64,000 nucleotides of DNA from Phormidium tenue FACHB-1050 (GCF_014696925.1 NZ_JACJQY010000003.1:1-64000); one strand, 5' to 3'; shown: positions 1 to 8,860, numbered from the stretch's first letter. Made by a program: numbers and translations. Notes: generated by a model from the letters alone, not told the origin.

Positions 1-2
1 GT

Positions 3-143
3 TCTATGGATGGTTTACGCAATACCGCCGCTTTATTGACGGTTATTCAAACTTGTAAAGCTCAAGGTAAATCTGTCATTGATTTTTTTCGTCAAGCTTT
101 AATTGATCCTTCTTCCATCTCTCTCATCCCTATTCTTACCTGA
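3..143 (+). pseudogene. IS66-family transposase, C-terminal end (partial)
   Basis: The open frame enters from the left edge and stops at 141-143. It reads SMDGLRNTAALLTVIQT then DFFRQALIDP, which resembles the C-terminal tail of IS66-type transposases, where a short Met-Asp/Glu-Gly-Leu-Arg-Asn-Thr segment precedes the last helix. Only about 46 residues are visible, so whether the element is intact to the left cannot be judged. No terminal inverted repeat is obvious just downstream. It marks a mobile edge next to the toxin-antitoxin-like genes at 286-1417. Family assignment is from memory of IS66 tails and is moderately sure. Confidence 0.6.
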
Positions 144-285
144 ATTCTTACGGTCTAAGAACTTTCTGTCCATACCTTTTAGCCTCTTTTTGAGCCTATC
201 TTTACTCTACTCTGTTTTCCTTCCACGTAACATCAGTTATTAAGACTAAAAAAATATATCGACTTAAATAAAAAAGAGGAATAAA

Positions 286-480
286 ATGATTAAAGGTAAG
301 GAGTTTTATGTAGTCATCGAAAGAGATGAAGATGGAGTTTGCATTGGTGAAGTTCCACAACTTCGAGCCTGTTATAGTCAAGTAGATACCATTGACGAGC
401 TAATGCTCAATATGCGAGAAGTCATTGAGATGTGTCTTGAAGAGATAGCTCAAGGTAATGAGTTACAATGTAGACATTAA
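286..480 (+). CDS. HicB-like antitoxin (orphan)
   Basis: A 64-residue protein with the compact HicB-like pattern: an N-terminal strand (EFYVVIERDEDGVCIGEVP), a middle strand with conserved Leu/Cys (QLRACYSQ), then a helix (ELMLNMREVIEMCLEE). HicB antitoxins have a partly degraded RNase H-like fold and normally pair with the small double-stranded-RNA-binding toxin HicA. No HicA-like frame (about 60-80 residues with a GSH motif) lies on either side. The next gene, 15 bases downstream, is a Panacea-domain antitoxin instead. The start follows a good AGAGGA ribosome site. Family call is fairly sure; a functional toxin partner is not visible. Confidence 0.65.
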   Translation: MIKGKEFYVVIERDEDGVCIGEVPQLRACYSQVDTIDELMLNMREVIEMCLEEIAQGNELQCRH

Positions 481-495
481 AAAATATCAAAAACT

Positions 496-948
496 ATGCT
501 GTTTTCTTGTTTTGACATAGCAGATTACTTTATAGCCTTAGCCAATGAAACTGGATCTTTTGTAAGCAACTTAAAATTACAAAAATTAGTTTACTACGCC
601 CAAGCATGGCATCTCGCTCTCCATGATGCACCTCTCTTCCCAGAAGACTTTGAAGCATGGGTGCATGGTCCTGTCATCCCCGTACTTTATCAAAAATATA
701 AACCCTTTGGCTGGCAAGCGATCGCTGAAGATGCAAAGGTCAATCTACCCGAAGCAACGCAGGAATTTCTACATGAAGTTGCTGAAGAATACTTTGCCTG
801 TGATGCCTATAAGATGGAACAGATGACCCATATCGAAGCACCTTGGAATTTAGCTAGATCGGGATTACGTGCTGATATGCCCTGCAATGAAATAATCGAT
901 AAAGACTGGATGAAGGAGTATTATCGCTCTCGTGCCAAAGAAGATTAA
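496..948 (+). CDS. Panacea (DUF4065/SocA-like) domain antitoxin
   Basis: 150 residues. The N-terminal half carries the Panacea signature: DIADYFIALANE, then LKLQKLVYYAQAWHLAL, then FEAWVHGPVIPVLYQKYK. The family (DUF4065, GepA, SocA, PanA) is known as a promiscuous antitoxin domain that neutralises many unrelated toxins encoded next to it. Its last 17 bases overlap the next gene, which begins with GTG in another frame. This is typical translational coupling in antitoxin-toxin operons. It starts with ATG 15 bases after the HicB-like gene, so the three genes probably form one operon. The role as antitoxin is inferred from family and arrangement. Confidence 0.8.
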   Translation: MLFSCFDIADYFIALANETGSFVSNLKLQKLVYYAQAWHLALHDAPLFPEDFEAWVHGPVIPVLYQKYKPFGWQAIAEDAKVNLPEATQEFLHEVAEEYFACDAYKMEQMTHIEAPWNLARSGLRADMPCNEIIDKDWMKEYYRSRAKED

Positions 949-1417
949 GAAAATTGAAATAGAGAAGTCGCGTGATTCTAACATCAAGCCGACAAAAAAC
1001 AGAGTAAATCAGGGTGTTAGTTTCTCTTTCAAATATTATCAAAATCGACATGATAAATTTTCTTGCAGCGACAAAGAAATTACTTACTGTCTAGCCTTAC
1101 TAGATAGATTAAAGGATTTATCAACTATGTCTGTACAAGAGCTATTAGTGAATCGCAGCAAAACTTTACGGTGTCATCCGATCGCATGGCAAGATACTAC
1201 TGAAACTGGATTTGGATTGCCCAATGAAGATCAATTAGTGGATACTCCCTATCAATTTTCTCTCTCTTCCAATGAGCATGGCAGAGTACACGGCTTTTTC
1301 ATTGACGACATTTTTTACATTGTTTGGCTAGACCCAAATCACCTGCTGTATTCGTCAGTGTTAAGCTCCTTGCTCAAAGGTTGTATAGACGCAAAGCAAC
1401 CCCGCAAAGCCTTATAA
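932..1417 (+). CDS. Putative toxin paired with Panacea antitoxin
   Basis: 161 residues starting at GTG 932, inside the end of the Panacea gene. The N-terminus is basic (PKKIKKIEIEKSR). The middle contains YYQNRHDKFSCSDKEI and a Ser/Leu-rich helix. The C-terminal third has GRVHGFFIDDIFYIVWLDP followed by NH, a strand-turn pattern seen in small toxin-like and phage-related proteins that read 'FxIVWLDxxHxLY'. I do not recognise a named enzyme family or a clear catalytic set. Toxin identity is inferred from the 17-base overlap with the Panacea gene and the neighbouring HicB-like gene. It could instead be an accessory protein of the antitoxin. Confidence 0.5.
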   Translation: MPKKIKKIEIEKSRDSNIKPTKNRVNQGVSFSFKYYQNRHDKFSCSDKEITYCLALLDRLKDLSTMSVQELLVNRSKTLRCHPIAWQDTTETGFGLPNEDQLVDTPYQFSLSSNEHGRVHGFFIDDIFYIVWLDPNHLLYSSVLSSLLKGCIDAKQPRKAL

Positions 1418-1497
1418 TAGTAAGACACTTAGTAAGAATTGCCGATCGCACGCGGGGCAAGCAATGCCAAGCCATGCAAGGAGAATTTGATTAGCAT

Positions 1498-4176
1498 ATG
1501 ACTGAAATCTTAGAAGATCGCATTATCCCCACAGACCTGCGCGGCGAAATGTCGCGATCGTATCTGGAATATGCCATGAGCGTGATCGTCGGTCGCGCCT
1601 TGCCCGATGCCCGTGATGGACTCAAGCCTGTACATCGTCGCATTCTCTACGCTATGCACGAGTTGGGCATGACCGCCGATCGCCCGTTTCGGAAATGCGC
1701 CCGTGTGGTCGGTGACGTAATCGGTAAATATCACCCCCACGGTGACACCGCCGTATATGAAGCACTGGTACGGATGGCGCAAGACTTTTCAATGCGCGAT
1801 CGCATGGTCGATGGTCACGGTAACTTTGGCTCCGTCGATAACGATCCCGCCGCCGCCATGCGATATACCGAATGTCGGTTGACTCGGATTTCGCAATTCG
1901 GTCTGATTCAAGATATTGAGCGCGATACGGTTAACTTTGGCGATAACTATGACGGTTCACAACAGGAGCCGCTAGTATTACCTGCCAGAATTCCCCAATT
2001 ATTGTTGAATGGTTCTTCAGGGATTGCCGTGGGGATGGCGACCAATATTCCCCCGCATAATTTGGGCGAGTTGGTAGATGGACTGGTCGCTCTAATTGCT
2101 GATCCCAACCTCACAGATTTGGAATTGATGCGATATATTCCAGGTCCTGACTTCCCAACAGGCGCTTTGATCTTAGGAACCGATGGTGCTCGTGAAACCT
2201 ACACAACGGGGCGTGGCTCCGTGACCATGAGAGCAGTGGCAAACTTTGAGACGATTTCTGCATCTGGAAGGCAAGATCGTGAGGCGATTATCGTCACCGA
2301 AATGCCTTACCAAACCAATAAGGCAGCGCTGATCGAACGCATTGCGGAGATGGTCAATGAGAAGAAAATTGATGGCATTTCTGATATTCGTGATGAAAGC
2401 GATCGCGATGGTATGCGTTTAGTTATCGAATTAAAACGCGATGCCTATCCAAAAGTAGTTCTAAATAATCTTTACAAATCTACGCCTCTGCAATCGAACT
2501 TTAGCTGCAATATGCTCGCTCTAGTCGATGGTGAACCAATTACGCTAACCCTGCGTAATGCTCTACAAGTATTTCTCGATTTCCGTTACGAAGTAATTAC
2601 GCGCCGTACTCAGTACGAATTGCGTAAAGCCGAAGAACGCGATCATCTATTACAAGGGCTATTAATTGCTCTGAATCACTTAGATGCAGTCATCGCCCTG
2701 ATTCGTGGAGCTGATGATAGTAGTTCAGCGAAGTTGGGCTTGATTGAGAACTATGGACTATCCGAAGCTCAAGCTGATGCAATTTTAGCGATGCAGTTAC
2801 GTCGTTTGACGGCTCAAGATGCTGATAAGATTCACGATGAGCATAATCAGTTAGTTGAGAAGATTGCTGATTTACAACATATTCTCGCTAATCGCGATCG
2901 CATTCTCACGATTACCCGTGAAGAATTGGAAGCAATCAAAGCTGAATTTACAACACCCCGCCGCTCTCGCATCCTGCCCAATGAAGGTGATATTGATACT
3001 GCTGACTTGATTGCTAATCGCGAAACGATTGTGATGGTGACGGAGCAAGGCTATGTGAAACGAATGCCTGTGGATACTTTCACCGCTCAACATCGCGCCA
3101 CACGGGGCAAAGCTAGCGCCAACGTCAAGGATGATGACGCGATCGCCCATTTCTTTGCCTGTCGCAGTCATGACAAAGTTCTGTTCTTTACCGATCGCGG
3201 TAAGGTCTATGGAGTCAAGGCTTACGAAGTACCTGAGTCAGGTCGCGCCGCCCGTGGTACAGCCGTGGTGCAACTATTACCGATCGCTGCTGACGAAAAA
3301 ATCACCACAGTATTACCCATCAGCGAGTTTAGCGAAGATGAATATCTGGTCATGCTCACGGCTGGCGGCTATATCAAAAAAACCAAGTTACCAGCTTTTG
3401 CGAATATTCGTTCCAATGGGCTGATTGCGATTGCCTTAGAAGAAGGTGATTTACTGCGTTGGGTACGTCGCGCTAAAGCCGATAACACCATTATCGTCGG
3501 TTCGCGCCAAGGCATGTCGATCCGCTTCCGTACTGACCATGAGCAGTTGCGCCCAATGGGTCGTGATACTCGCGGTGTGCGATCGATGCGTCTGACTGGT
3601 GATGATGAAATCGTGAGTATGGATATTCTTCCCGCAGGCTTAGCCGAAATTGAGGAGGTTGAAGGTTCAGAAGAAGAGATTGATTTGACTGTAACTGTCA
3701 ATGAGGATGAGAATCTCGAAACTGAGACGACCGAGGCTGAGAATGAAAAAGCTCAAGGACCTTGGGTGCTAGTCGTCACTAGAGGCGGCTACGGTAAGCG
3801 GGTTCCTGTCAACCAGTTCCGTATCCAAAAACGCGCAGGTAAAGGTTTGCGCGTGACCAAGTTCAAATCTGGTCAAGATCAACTCGCTTCGCTTTGTTTA
3901 GTCGATGAGAATAACGAGCTAATGATTGTCACTAGTCGCGGTATCGTCATGCGTCAAAGTACCGATGCGATCGCCCGTCAATCCCGTACTGCAAGGGGTG
4001 TGCGTCTGCAAAGGCTTGATGCATCCGATGCGATCGTCGGTGCAACTTTAGTTCCTCCTGCCTTGGAAGAAGAGATTGAAGAAGTGGATATCCAAAGTAG
4101 TGATGTGGCGATCGGTGCTACTGAAGTAATTGCTGAAGTAGTTGCTGAAAGTATAGAGCCAGAAACTGAAGAATAG
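1498..4176 (+). CDS. gyrA: DNA gyrase subunit A
   Basis: 892 residues. The type IIA topoisomerase breakage-reunion domain begins at once ([38 protein letters not shown]). The catalytic tyrosine is in AAAMRYTE (Y123). The quinolone-determining segment reads [17 protein letters not shown], so the positions matching E. coli S83 and D87 are T84 and E88. The C-terminal beta-pinwheel repeats follow (about residues 500-870). The first contains a degenerate GyrA box, [11 protein letters not shown], and an acidic Glu/Asp-rich insert lies near residues 715-755. Cyanobacteria carry two GyrA/ParC-like proteins, so a parC-type paralogue assignment cannot be fully excluded. An AAGGAGA ribosome site precedes ATG 1498. 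A terminator hairpin follows at 4192. Confidence 0.93.
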   Translation: MTEILEDRIIPTDLRGEMSRSYLEYAMSVIVGRALPDARDGLKPVHRRILYAMHELGMTADRPFRKCARVVGDVIGKYHPHGDTAVYEALVRMAQDFSMRDRMVDGHGNFGSVDNDPAAAMRYTECRLTRISQFGLIQDIERDTVNFGDNYDGSQQEPLVLPARIPQLLLNGSSGIAVGMATNIPPHNLGELVDGLVALIADPNLTDLELMRYIPGPDFPTGALILGTDGARETYTTGRGSVTMRAVANFETISASGRQDREAIIVTEMPYQTNKAALIERIAEMVNEKKIDGISDIRDESDRDGMRLVIELKRDAYPKVVLNNLYKSTPLQSNFSCNMLALVDGEPITLTLRNALQVFLDFRYEVITRRTQYELRKAEERDHLLQGLLIALNHLDAVIALIRGADDSSSAKLGLIENYGLSEAQADAILAMQLRRLTAQDADKIHDEHNQLVEKIADLQHILANRDRILTITREELEAIKAEFTTPRRSRILPNEGDIDTADLIANRETIVMVTEQGYVKRMPVDTFTAQHRATRGKASANVKDDDAIAHFFACRSHDKVLFFTDRGKVYGVKAYEVPESGRAARGTAVVQLLPIAADEKITTVLPISEFSEDEYLVMLTAGGYIKKTKLPAFANIRSNGLIAIALEEGDLLRWVRRAKADNTIIVGSRQGMSIRFRTDHEQLRPMGRDTRGVRSMRLTGDDEIVSMDILPAGLAEIEEVEGSEEEIDLTVTVNEDENLETETTEAENEKAQGPWVLVVTRGGYGKRVPVNQFRIQKRAGKGLRVTKFKSGQDQLASLCLVDENNELMIVTSRGIVMRQSTDAIARQSRTARGVRLQRLDASDAIVGATLVPPALEEEIEEVDIQSSDVAIGATEVIAEVVAESIEPETEE

Positions 4177-4191
4177 AAAGATTCTCTAGAT

Positions 4192-4235
4192 AAAAAATAG
4201 ATTTGATGAGCAAAGCTCATCAAATCTATTTTTTT
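4192..4235. terminator. Bidirectional terminator between gyrA and the pentapeptide gene
   Basis: Perfect 20-base arms (AAAAAATAGATTTGATGAGC and its complement) around an AAA apex, with A-runs on one side and T-runs on the other. It can therefore stop transcription from both convergent genes. The stop codon of the leftward gene lies inside the right arm. Confidence 0.85.
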
Positions 4236-4758
4236 AGTCACTTTCCTGAATTCGCATGTCTGCAATAATGGGGTCAAAACCAACGGGAAAATTTGTGCTG
4301 ATACTATATTTGGCTTGTGTAAATTTGGCTTCTGTGATTACTGCTTCCGATAAGTTTGCACTACTTAGATTTGCATCGCTTAGGTCTGCTTGCCGAAGTC
4401 TTGCCTGTGTTAAATTTGCCCCGATTAGAATCGCTCCATTTAAAGATGCTTTTAATAAAATAGTCTTGTTGAGAATTCCCCCAGTAATTAAGGAACGACT
4501 AAGATTTGCACCAGTTAAATTTGCTTGACTGAGTTCAATTCGATTTAATATTGCTGTTGATAGGTCTACTTGAAACAAAATTGCCTTACTTAAATCTGCA
4601 CCTGTAAGGTCGGCTTTTCTCAGGCTAGATCTACTCAAGTTGATTTCTTTTAAGTCCAATGCACTTAAGTTAGCACCATCTAAGTTGGAGCCTTCAAAGT
4701 TCCGCTCTCCTTGATTGTAATGTTCTAGCAATTGTTCGGCGCTATTTACCTTTGTCAT
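4234..4758 (-). CDS. Pentapeptide-repeat protein
   Basis: About 174 residues from ATG 4758; an upstream TTG at 4788 would add ten residues but is less likely. From about residue 20 to 150 it is an almost unbroken run of A(D/N)LxX pentapeptides (SNLDGANLSALDL, ADLTGADLSKAIL, ANLTGANLSRSLI, ADLSDANLSSANL), predicting a right-handed quadrilateral beta-helix. The short C-terminus has no repeats. Some pentapeptide proteins (Qnr, MfpA, AlbG) mimic DNA and protect gyrase. This gene lies convergent to gyrA, which is suggestive, but cyanobacteria encode many such proteins of unknown role. No signal peptide, so probably cytosolic. Confidence 0.85.
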   Translation of the reverse strand: MTKVNSAEQLLEHYNQGERNFEGSNLDGANLSALDLKEINLSRSSLRKADLTGADLSKAILFQVDLSTAILNRIELSQANLTGANLSRSLITGGILNKTILLKASLNGAILIGANLTQARLRQADLSDANLSSANLSEAVITEAKFTQAKYSISTNFPVGFDPIIADMRIQESD

Positions 4759-4843
4759 GTTGCCAATACCAAGATTATTTATGCTCAAGTAACTCTAGCG
4801 ATCGCCTTGAATTATAGCGGTTTTCTAAGTTTCTTTGTGCTGT

Positions 4844-4882
4844 AAAAAGAAAATGTGGTGCTTTGCGCCACATTTTCTTTTA
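4844..4882. terminator. Terminator-like hairpin downstream of the P450 gene
   Basis: AAAAGAAAATGTGG arms with a GCTTTGC-type apex and A/T runs on both flanks. It sits just after the P450 stop codon (4884, leftward gene) and upstream of the pentapeptide gene. Confidence 0.7.
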
Positions 4883-4883
4883 A

Positions 4884-6221
4884 TTATGTTAATGGCTGAA
4901 ATTTGACTTTGAGTCCATCTTTAGGACGAAGAGTGGGAATTGGGAATGGCTCTAGATTTTGAGAGGGCAAAATTTCCCATTGATAGTTGCGTAATAGATG
5001 GGCAGCAATAATCTTCATCTCTAGTTTGGCAAACGCTATCCCAATACAAATCCTTGCCCCACCACCAAATCCAATCAGACTGAAGGGTTTCTGTTTATGT
5101 TCTTGGCGATCGCTACTAAAGCGATCGGGATCAAACTGGTCAGGATTAGGGTAAATATCTTTTTGTTTGTGGGTAATCATGATCGAATAGAGAACTAGCC
5201 ATCCCTTAGGAACATGATAACCATTAAACTCAAAGGGCTTGACTACGCCTCGAAAGCCACCACCCACGGGAGGACGTAAGCGCTCAATCTCTTGAAAAAT
5301 TTGATCGAGATAGGGCATTTTTCCAATTTGTTCAAGATCTAACTTGCCTGTTTTTGCGAGTGCTATTTGCTCCTGTCGAGCACGTTCTAAAACTTGTGGA
5401 TGACGACCTAATTCTAAACAGAACCAAGTCAACATCGATGTGGTAGTTTCATGCCCAGCAAACAACATCAACATCGCCTGTGCTTTCAATTCTTCTAAAC
5501 TAAAGCGTCCACCATCTTCATCTTGAGCCTGAACTAACATACTCAGCACATCGTTAGTGGGATTTTGTTGACGTTCCTGCACAACTTTGGTGAGATGTTC
5601 TAATAGGCGATCGCGTGCTTTCAGCGCTTTGCCCAAGGTAGTAAATGGTAAATCAAAAGGTGCGATCGCAAATAAACCATTAGTTAAGGTCGCAAATAAT
5701 TTGCTAAATCTCTCCACATCATCGCCAGCATTCGCTCCAATCAAAAGTTGACTAGCAATCTCAAAGGTCAGTTTTTTGAATTCATCGAACCAATTAAATT
5801 CTCCTTTTTCTATCCATTTAGCAAGATATCGCTGCGTGATTACTTCCATTGTCGAGAAGTATCCAGCTAAAGCCTGTCCATGAAAGGCGGGCATCATCAG
5901 GCGACGATTGCGACGATGTTCTTCCCCATCTTGCAAGAATAGCGATTCTCCTAGCAGCATCTTGAAATTATCTGGCCATCCTTCTTTCCATGAAAAAGAG
6001 TCCATATGACTTGATAACACAAATTCCGCAGCCTCAGAGCCAATCATAAATACTGTCGGTCTGCCAAGCAAGCTAGTTTTGGAGATTGCGCCGTACTTAG
6101 CATATTGTTTCTCCGCAAATTTGCGATCAAAGAGAAACTGGAGAGTTTGTCCAAGGATTGGCAATCCTAATTCCCCAGGGGGAAGATTTTGCAAATTGGC
6201 GATATCAGAATCTTGATGCAT
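4884..6221 (-). CDS. Cytochrome P450 (CYP120-like)
   Basis: 445 residues, a complete P450 length. The oxygen-activating I-helix motif is AGHETT (residues 255-260), the K-helix ExxR is E311/R314, and the haem-binding loop FGGGARICIG places the axial thiolate at C392. The proline-rich N-terminus PPGELGLPILGQTLQFL is the membrane-proximal hinge typical of CYP120/CYP26-type enzymes. The closest known family is the cyanobacterial CYP120 group, whose Synechocystis member hydroxylates retinoids. The substrate here is not deducible. No redox partner gene is adjacent. The start ATG is followed by MHQDSDIANLQNLPPGE; no membrane anchor is seen, so the protein is likely soluble. Confidence 0.9.
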   Translation of the reverse strand: MHQDSDIANLQNLPPGELGLPILGQTLQFLFDRKFAEKQYAKYGAISKTSLLGRPTVFMIGSEAAEFVLSSHMDSFSWKEGWPDNFKMLLGESLFLQDGEEHRRNRRLMMPAFHGQALAGYFSTMEVITQRYLAKWIEKGEFNWFDEFKKLTFEIASQLLIGANAGDDVERFSKLFATLTNGLFAIAPFDLPFTTLGKALKARDRLLEHLTKVVQERQQNPTNDVLSMLVQAQDEDGGRFSLEELKAQAMLMLFAGHETTTSMLTWFCLELGRHPQVLERARQEQIALAKTGKLDLEQIGKMPYLDQIFQEIERLRPPVGGGFRGVVKPFEFNGYHVPKGWLVLYSIMITHKQKDIYPNPDQFDPDRFSSDRQEHKQKPFSLIGFGGGARICIGIAFAKLEMKIIAAHLLRNYQWEILPSQNLEPFPIPTLRPKDGLKVKFQPLT

Positions 6222-6292
6222 GATGCTAGAGCGTAGATGGTTTTGGCTATTTCCATTGGATATTGTAGCGCGATCGCTATGATTTTTAGATT

Positions 6293-7861
6293 TTATTTAG
6301 GCTCTAGGCGATCGCGAATTTCTTGGCGCAATAATTTACCAGAAGCTGTTTTGGGGAGGGATTCCCAAATGTAGATTGACTTGGGTAATTTGTACCGAGC
6401 TAAAGATTTCTGCTCACAAAAGTTCCTAATTTCTACCAATGATAATTGGGATTCGGCAACAATTACCGCCACAACTATTTCACCCCATTCGTGATCGCCT
6501 AAGCCCACTATACAAACCTCTGCGATCGCAGGATGGGTTAATAAAATTGCTTCGATTTCGGTAGGATAAATATTTTCACCACCACTAATAATCAAATCAG
6601 AACGACGACTAACCATATAGAGATATCCATCGCCATCAAGATAGCCCAAATCTCCTGTATAAAACCAACCATCTTGCTTTGCCTGATCATCAGATTGATG
6701 GAGATAGCCACTCATCACGCTTAATCCTTGAACTAGAATTTGCCCAATCACCCCAACCTCAAGATCTTGTTGATGTTCATCCACAATTCGCAGACGATTA
6801 CCGAAAAGTGGTAACCCAGAAGAACCTCGCTTTACAGCAACTTCATGGGGTAACAGTGTCGTAATTTGGGAAGCAGTTTCTGTCATGCCATAGGTCGGCA
6901 TTATCGGCAAATTCAATTGCAAACAGCGATCAATTAGTTCTGAACTCGCAGGTGCGCCCCCCAATAAGATTGCTCGTAATTTCTGTAAATTTTGCCTGTT
7001 GGGATGCTGCAATAAACGAGTTAGCATCGTTGGCACAAGGGAAATGATTGTCACCTTCTCACAAGCGATCGCCTCCAGCACTTTCTGTTCATCAAATTTG
7101 GGTAACAATGTAATCGTCGTTCCATTAATTACACTGCGCCATGCGATCGCCAAACCTCCCACATGAAACAGAGGCATACACAGCAACCAGTTATCATCTG
7201 GATTAATACCTAACTGTAAAGCTGAGGCGATCGCGTTATGGAAGTGATTGCTATAAGTTAAGGTCACTCCCTTGGGCTTGCCAGTTGTTCCAGATGTATA
7301 GAAAATACCCTGTATTTTTTCTAGATTAATTAATCCCTCACCCCAGCCCCCTCTCCCAGAGGGAGAGGGGAACATGACTTTTTCTCCCCCTCTCCCAGAG
7401 GGAGAGGGGAACATGACTTTTTCTCCCCCTCTCCCTCTGGGAGAGGGGGTTGGGGGGTGAGGGCAATTCTCAACTACTAACTCCTTAATTTGACTTCCTA
7501 AATGATTAGCAGTGAGTTGGGTAAATTCATCGCAAATTAAATATTTGGTCAGACTATCTTCTATTTGCCAGCGTATTTCTTCAGCAGTGAGGCGAATATT
7601 CAGAAAAACAGCTATGGCTTCACACCTAACTAAGGCATGAACGAGAATGATATACCTTGGATGATTAGTTAATAATAAGCCAATGCGATCGCCTGCCTTT
7701 ATCCCCAAGGTTTGCAAGTAATCTACCCAGTAATTAACATCCTCTTCTAATTGTGAGTAACTCCGATACTCTGATTTTTGGCTAATCGTAGATTTAAAAA
7801 TTAAGGCGATCGCATCTTTTTTCTGTACTGCGCGTTGTGATAGCCAATTGGGAAATTTCAT
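6293..7861 (-). CDS. menE: o-Succinylbenzoate-CoA ligase (phylloquinone synthesis)
   Basis: 522 residues of the acyl-adenylate-forming (ANL) superfamily. The P-loop-like motif is YTSGTTGKPKGV (about residues 188-199). The A5-type motif is PTYGMTETASQ and the hinge/A8 region is YTGDLGYLDGDGYLYMVSRRSDLIISGGENIYP. The C-terminal catalytic lysine lies in LPKTASGKLLRQE. MenE activates o-succinylbenzoate with CoA for 1,4-dihydroxy-2-naphthoyl-CoA formation; the same pathway begins with MenF at 38894. Residues about 133-176 are a low-complexity Pro/Ser/Gly insert encoded by an intragenic repeat (7334-7465), just before the ATP motif. Assignment as MenE rather than another acyl-CoA ligase is likely but rests on overall similarity. 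Confidence 0.82.
   Translation of the reverse strand: MKFPNWLSQRAVQKKDAIALIFKSTISQKSEYRSYSQLEEDVNYWVDYLQTLGIKAGDRIGLLLTNHPRYIILVHALVRCEAIAVFLNIRLTAEEIRWQIEDSLTKYLICDEFTQLTANHLGSQIKELVVENCPHPPTPSPRGRGGEKVMFPSPSGRGGEKVMFPSPSGRGGWGEGLINLEKIQGIFYTSGTTGKPKGVTLTYSNHFHNAIASALQLGINPDDNWLLCMPLFHVGGLAIAWRSVINGTTITLLPKFDEQKVLEAIACEKVTIISLVPTMLTRLLQHPNRQNLQKLRAILLGGAPASSELIDRCLQLNLPIMPTYGMTETASQITTLLPHEVAVKRGSSGLPLFGNRLRIVDEHQQDLEVGVIGQILVQGLSVMSGYLHQSDDQAKQDGWFYTGDLGYLDGDGYLYMVSRRSDLIISGGENIYPTEIEAILLTHPAIAEVCIVGLGDHEWGEIVVAVIVAESQLSLVEIRNFCEQKSLARYKLPKSIYIWESLPKTASGKLLRQEIRDRLEPK
7334..7465. repeat. In-frame palindromic repeat insertion inside menE
   Basis: 132 bases, a multiple of three. They consist of repeated and inverted copies of a CCCTCTCCCAGAGGGAGAGG unit, with CCCTCACCCC and GGGGTGAGGG at the ends. 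On the coding strand it reads CPHPPTPSPRGRGG followed by two near-identical EKVMFPSPSGRGG units. The same unit appears as a remnant at 35521-35550, after selO. The 44-residue peptide has no counterpart in ordinary MenE, yet the frame is maintained. Confidence 0.85.
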
Positions 7862-7914
7862 AATATCGCGATATGATAGTTAGCATAGGCAGCACTTTAC
7901 GCCGTGCGTACTAC

Positions 7915-8008
7915 TACCAAAATGGTTTAGCCATTTTGCATTTTAAAACCCTTACTGGTTTTGATTTTCGATTCATAAAAGTGTCTTCACACTTTTATGA
8001 ATCGATAT
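7915..8008 (+). repeat. Family B palindromic element, diverged copy
   Basis: Reads TACCAAAATGGTTTAGCCATTT, a left hairpin with a GGxxTAGCC core, then AAACCCTTACTGG and a second hairpin AAAAGTGTCTTCACACTTTT. This is the same order as the better copies at 10640 and 15796. The right end has diverged (ATGAATCGATAT rather than GTGAATTGGTAT). The spacer 7862-8137 holds nothing else recognisable apart from an AT-rich hairpin near 8095. Confidence 0.6.
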
Positions 8009-8137
8009 AACTATAGCGTTTTGCCAATGAGTACATACTCATTCTCAAAGCCACAAAACAAGCACAGTAAAGATTTTGAGTTTTAATTTTGCTTACAGCA
8101 AAATTAAAACTTCTACACTATAAAATTTTATGGAGTA

Positions 8138-8518
8138 ATGGCAATGAATCCATTTGGTGGCATCGTCCAAAAAGCATTTTATCTAGGTCTAGGCTTGGCG
8201 ACTGTCGCAGGTGAGAAAGCAGGGGAAACTCTGGGGGAACTCCGCATACAGGCTAGCAAGTTAGCCGATGAGCTAGTTGAGCGCGGTGAAATGACTAGCG
8301 AAGAAGCAAAGAAATTTGTTGATGACCTTGTGCGTAACTCCCAAAAGCCGATCAGTGAATCTCAAAACTCATCAAATCCTAGTGGTAAAGATACCCCTCG
8401 CACGATCTCCATTGATGATGAGGAAGATGATAATTCTAGCCAACCTGTAAACGATGTGGATTCTCTCAAGAGCAAAGTTCAGGCTTTACAGGATGAACTG
8501 AAACGATTGCAGAAATAG
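8138..8518 (+). CDS. Phasin-like small helical protein
   Basis: 126 residues. The N-terminal segment is hydrophobic/amphipathic (GGIVQKAFYLGLGLATVAGEKAGETL), followed by helices (LRIQASKLADELVERGEMTSEEAKKFVDDL), a disordered acidic Ser/Asp/Glu stretch, and a C-terminal coiled coil (VDSLKSKVQALQDELKRLQK). This resembles cyanobacterial proteins annotated as phasin-family or PHA-granule-associated because of the 'GEMT..EAKKFVDDL' helix pair. No PHA synthesis genes are nearby, so a granule role is not supported by context. Two possible starts (8138 and 8144) are six bases apart. Function unknown; family call moderate. Confidence 0.6.
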   Translation: MAMNPFGGIVQKAFYLGLGLATVAGEKAGETLGELRIQASKLADELVERGEMTSEEAKKFVDDLVRNSQKPISESQNSSNPSGKDTPRTISIDDEEDDNSSQPVNDVDSLKSKVQALQDELKRLQK

Positions 8519-8548
8519 CATCTGTAGTAAAGCACTTTACTCTAACTT

Positions 8549-8610
8549 AAAACCCTTGTAATTTTTAAAAAAGTCGCGGAGCCGCCTTTTTCAAAAATTA
8601 CAAGGGTTTT
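8549..8610. repeat. Palindrome, possible terminator after the phasin-like gene
   Basis: AAAACCCTTGTAATTTTT... forms a long stem with its complement around a TCGCGGAGCCGCC centre. It begins 31 bases after the gene stop and ends in GGGTTTT. The architecture matches other solo hairpins in this window (AAACCC start, GC-rich apex, GGGTTT end). Confidence 0.7.
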
Positions 8611-8637
8611 ACAGCCTATTGAGGCTTTGAGTAGTAC

Positions 8638-8686
8638 AGAAAAATTTTTGGAAGCGGCGCGGAGCGCCGCTTCCAAAAATTTTTCT
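8638..8686. repeat. Perfect 23-base-arm palindrome
   Basis: Arms AGAAAAATTTTTGGAAGCGG plus CGC and the exact complement enclose GGA. The GCGC-GGA-GCGC apex is a variant of the GCGC-GAA-GCGC apex found elsewhere. Immediately downstream (8700-8745) is a fragment of family B (CAAAATGGCATAGCCATTTTG, then TTGGTATTA). Together with the 8549 hairpin and the tRNA this accounts for the 8519-9096 spacer. Confidence 0.75.
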
Positions 8687-8860
8687 GGGGTTTAATTAAG
8701 CGCAAAATGGCATAGCCATTTTGTATTTTGGTATTACTCGGTGATAGCTGGAGATAAATTATTCCGAGGGATGGCAAATTTTTAGACTCAGCAAAGTGTG
8801 TGATAATGGTATAATAATTTTCGCAAAAAACTTCTGTTTAACTTGCTGTTTTAATAACTC

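Noticed and set aside
1510-1782. 90-codon antisense frame in gyrA, and similar antisense frames in plsX, P450 and prfA
   Set aside because: Shadows of strongly coding genes on the opposite strand.
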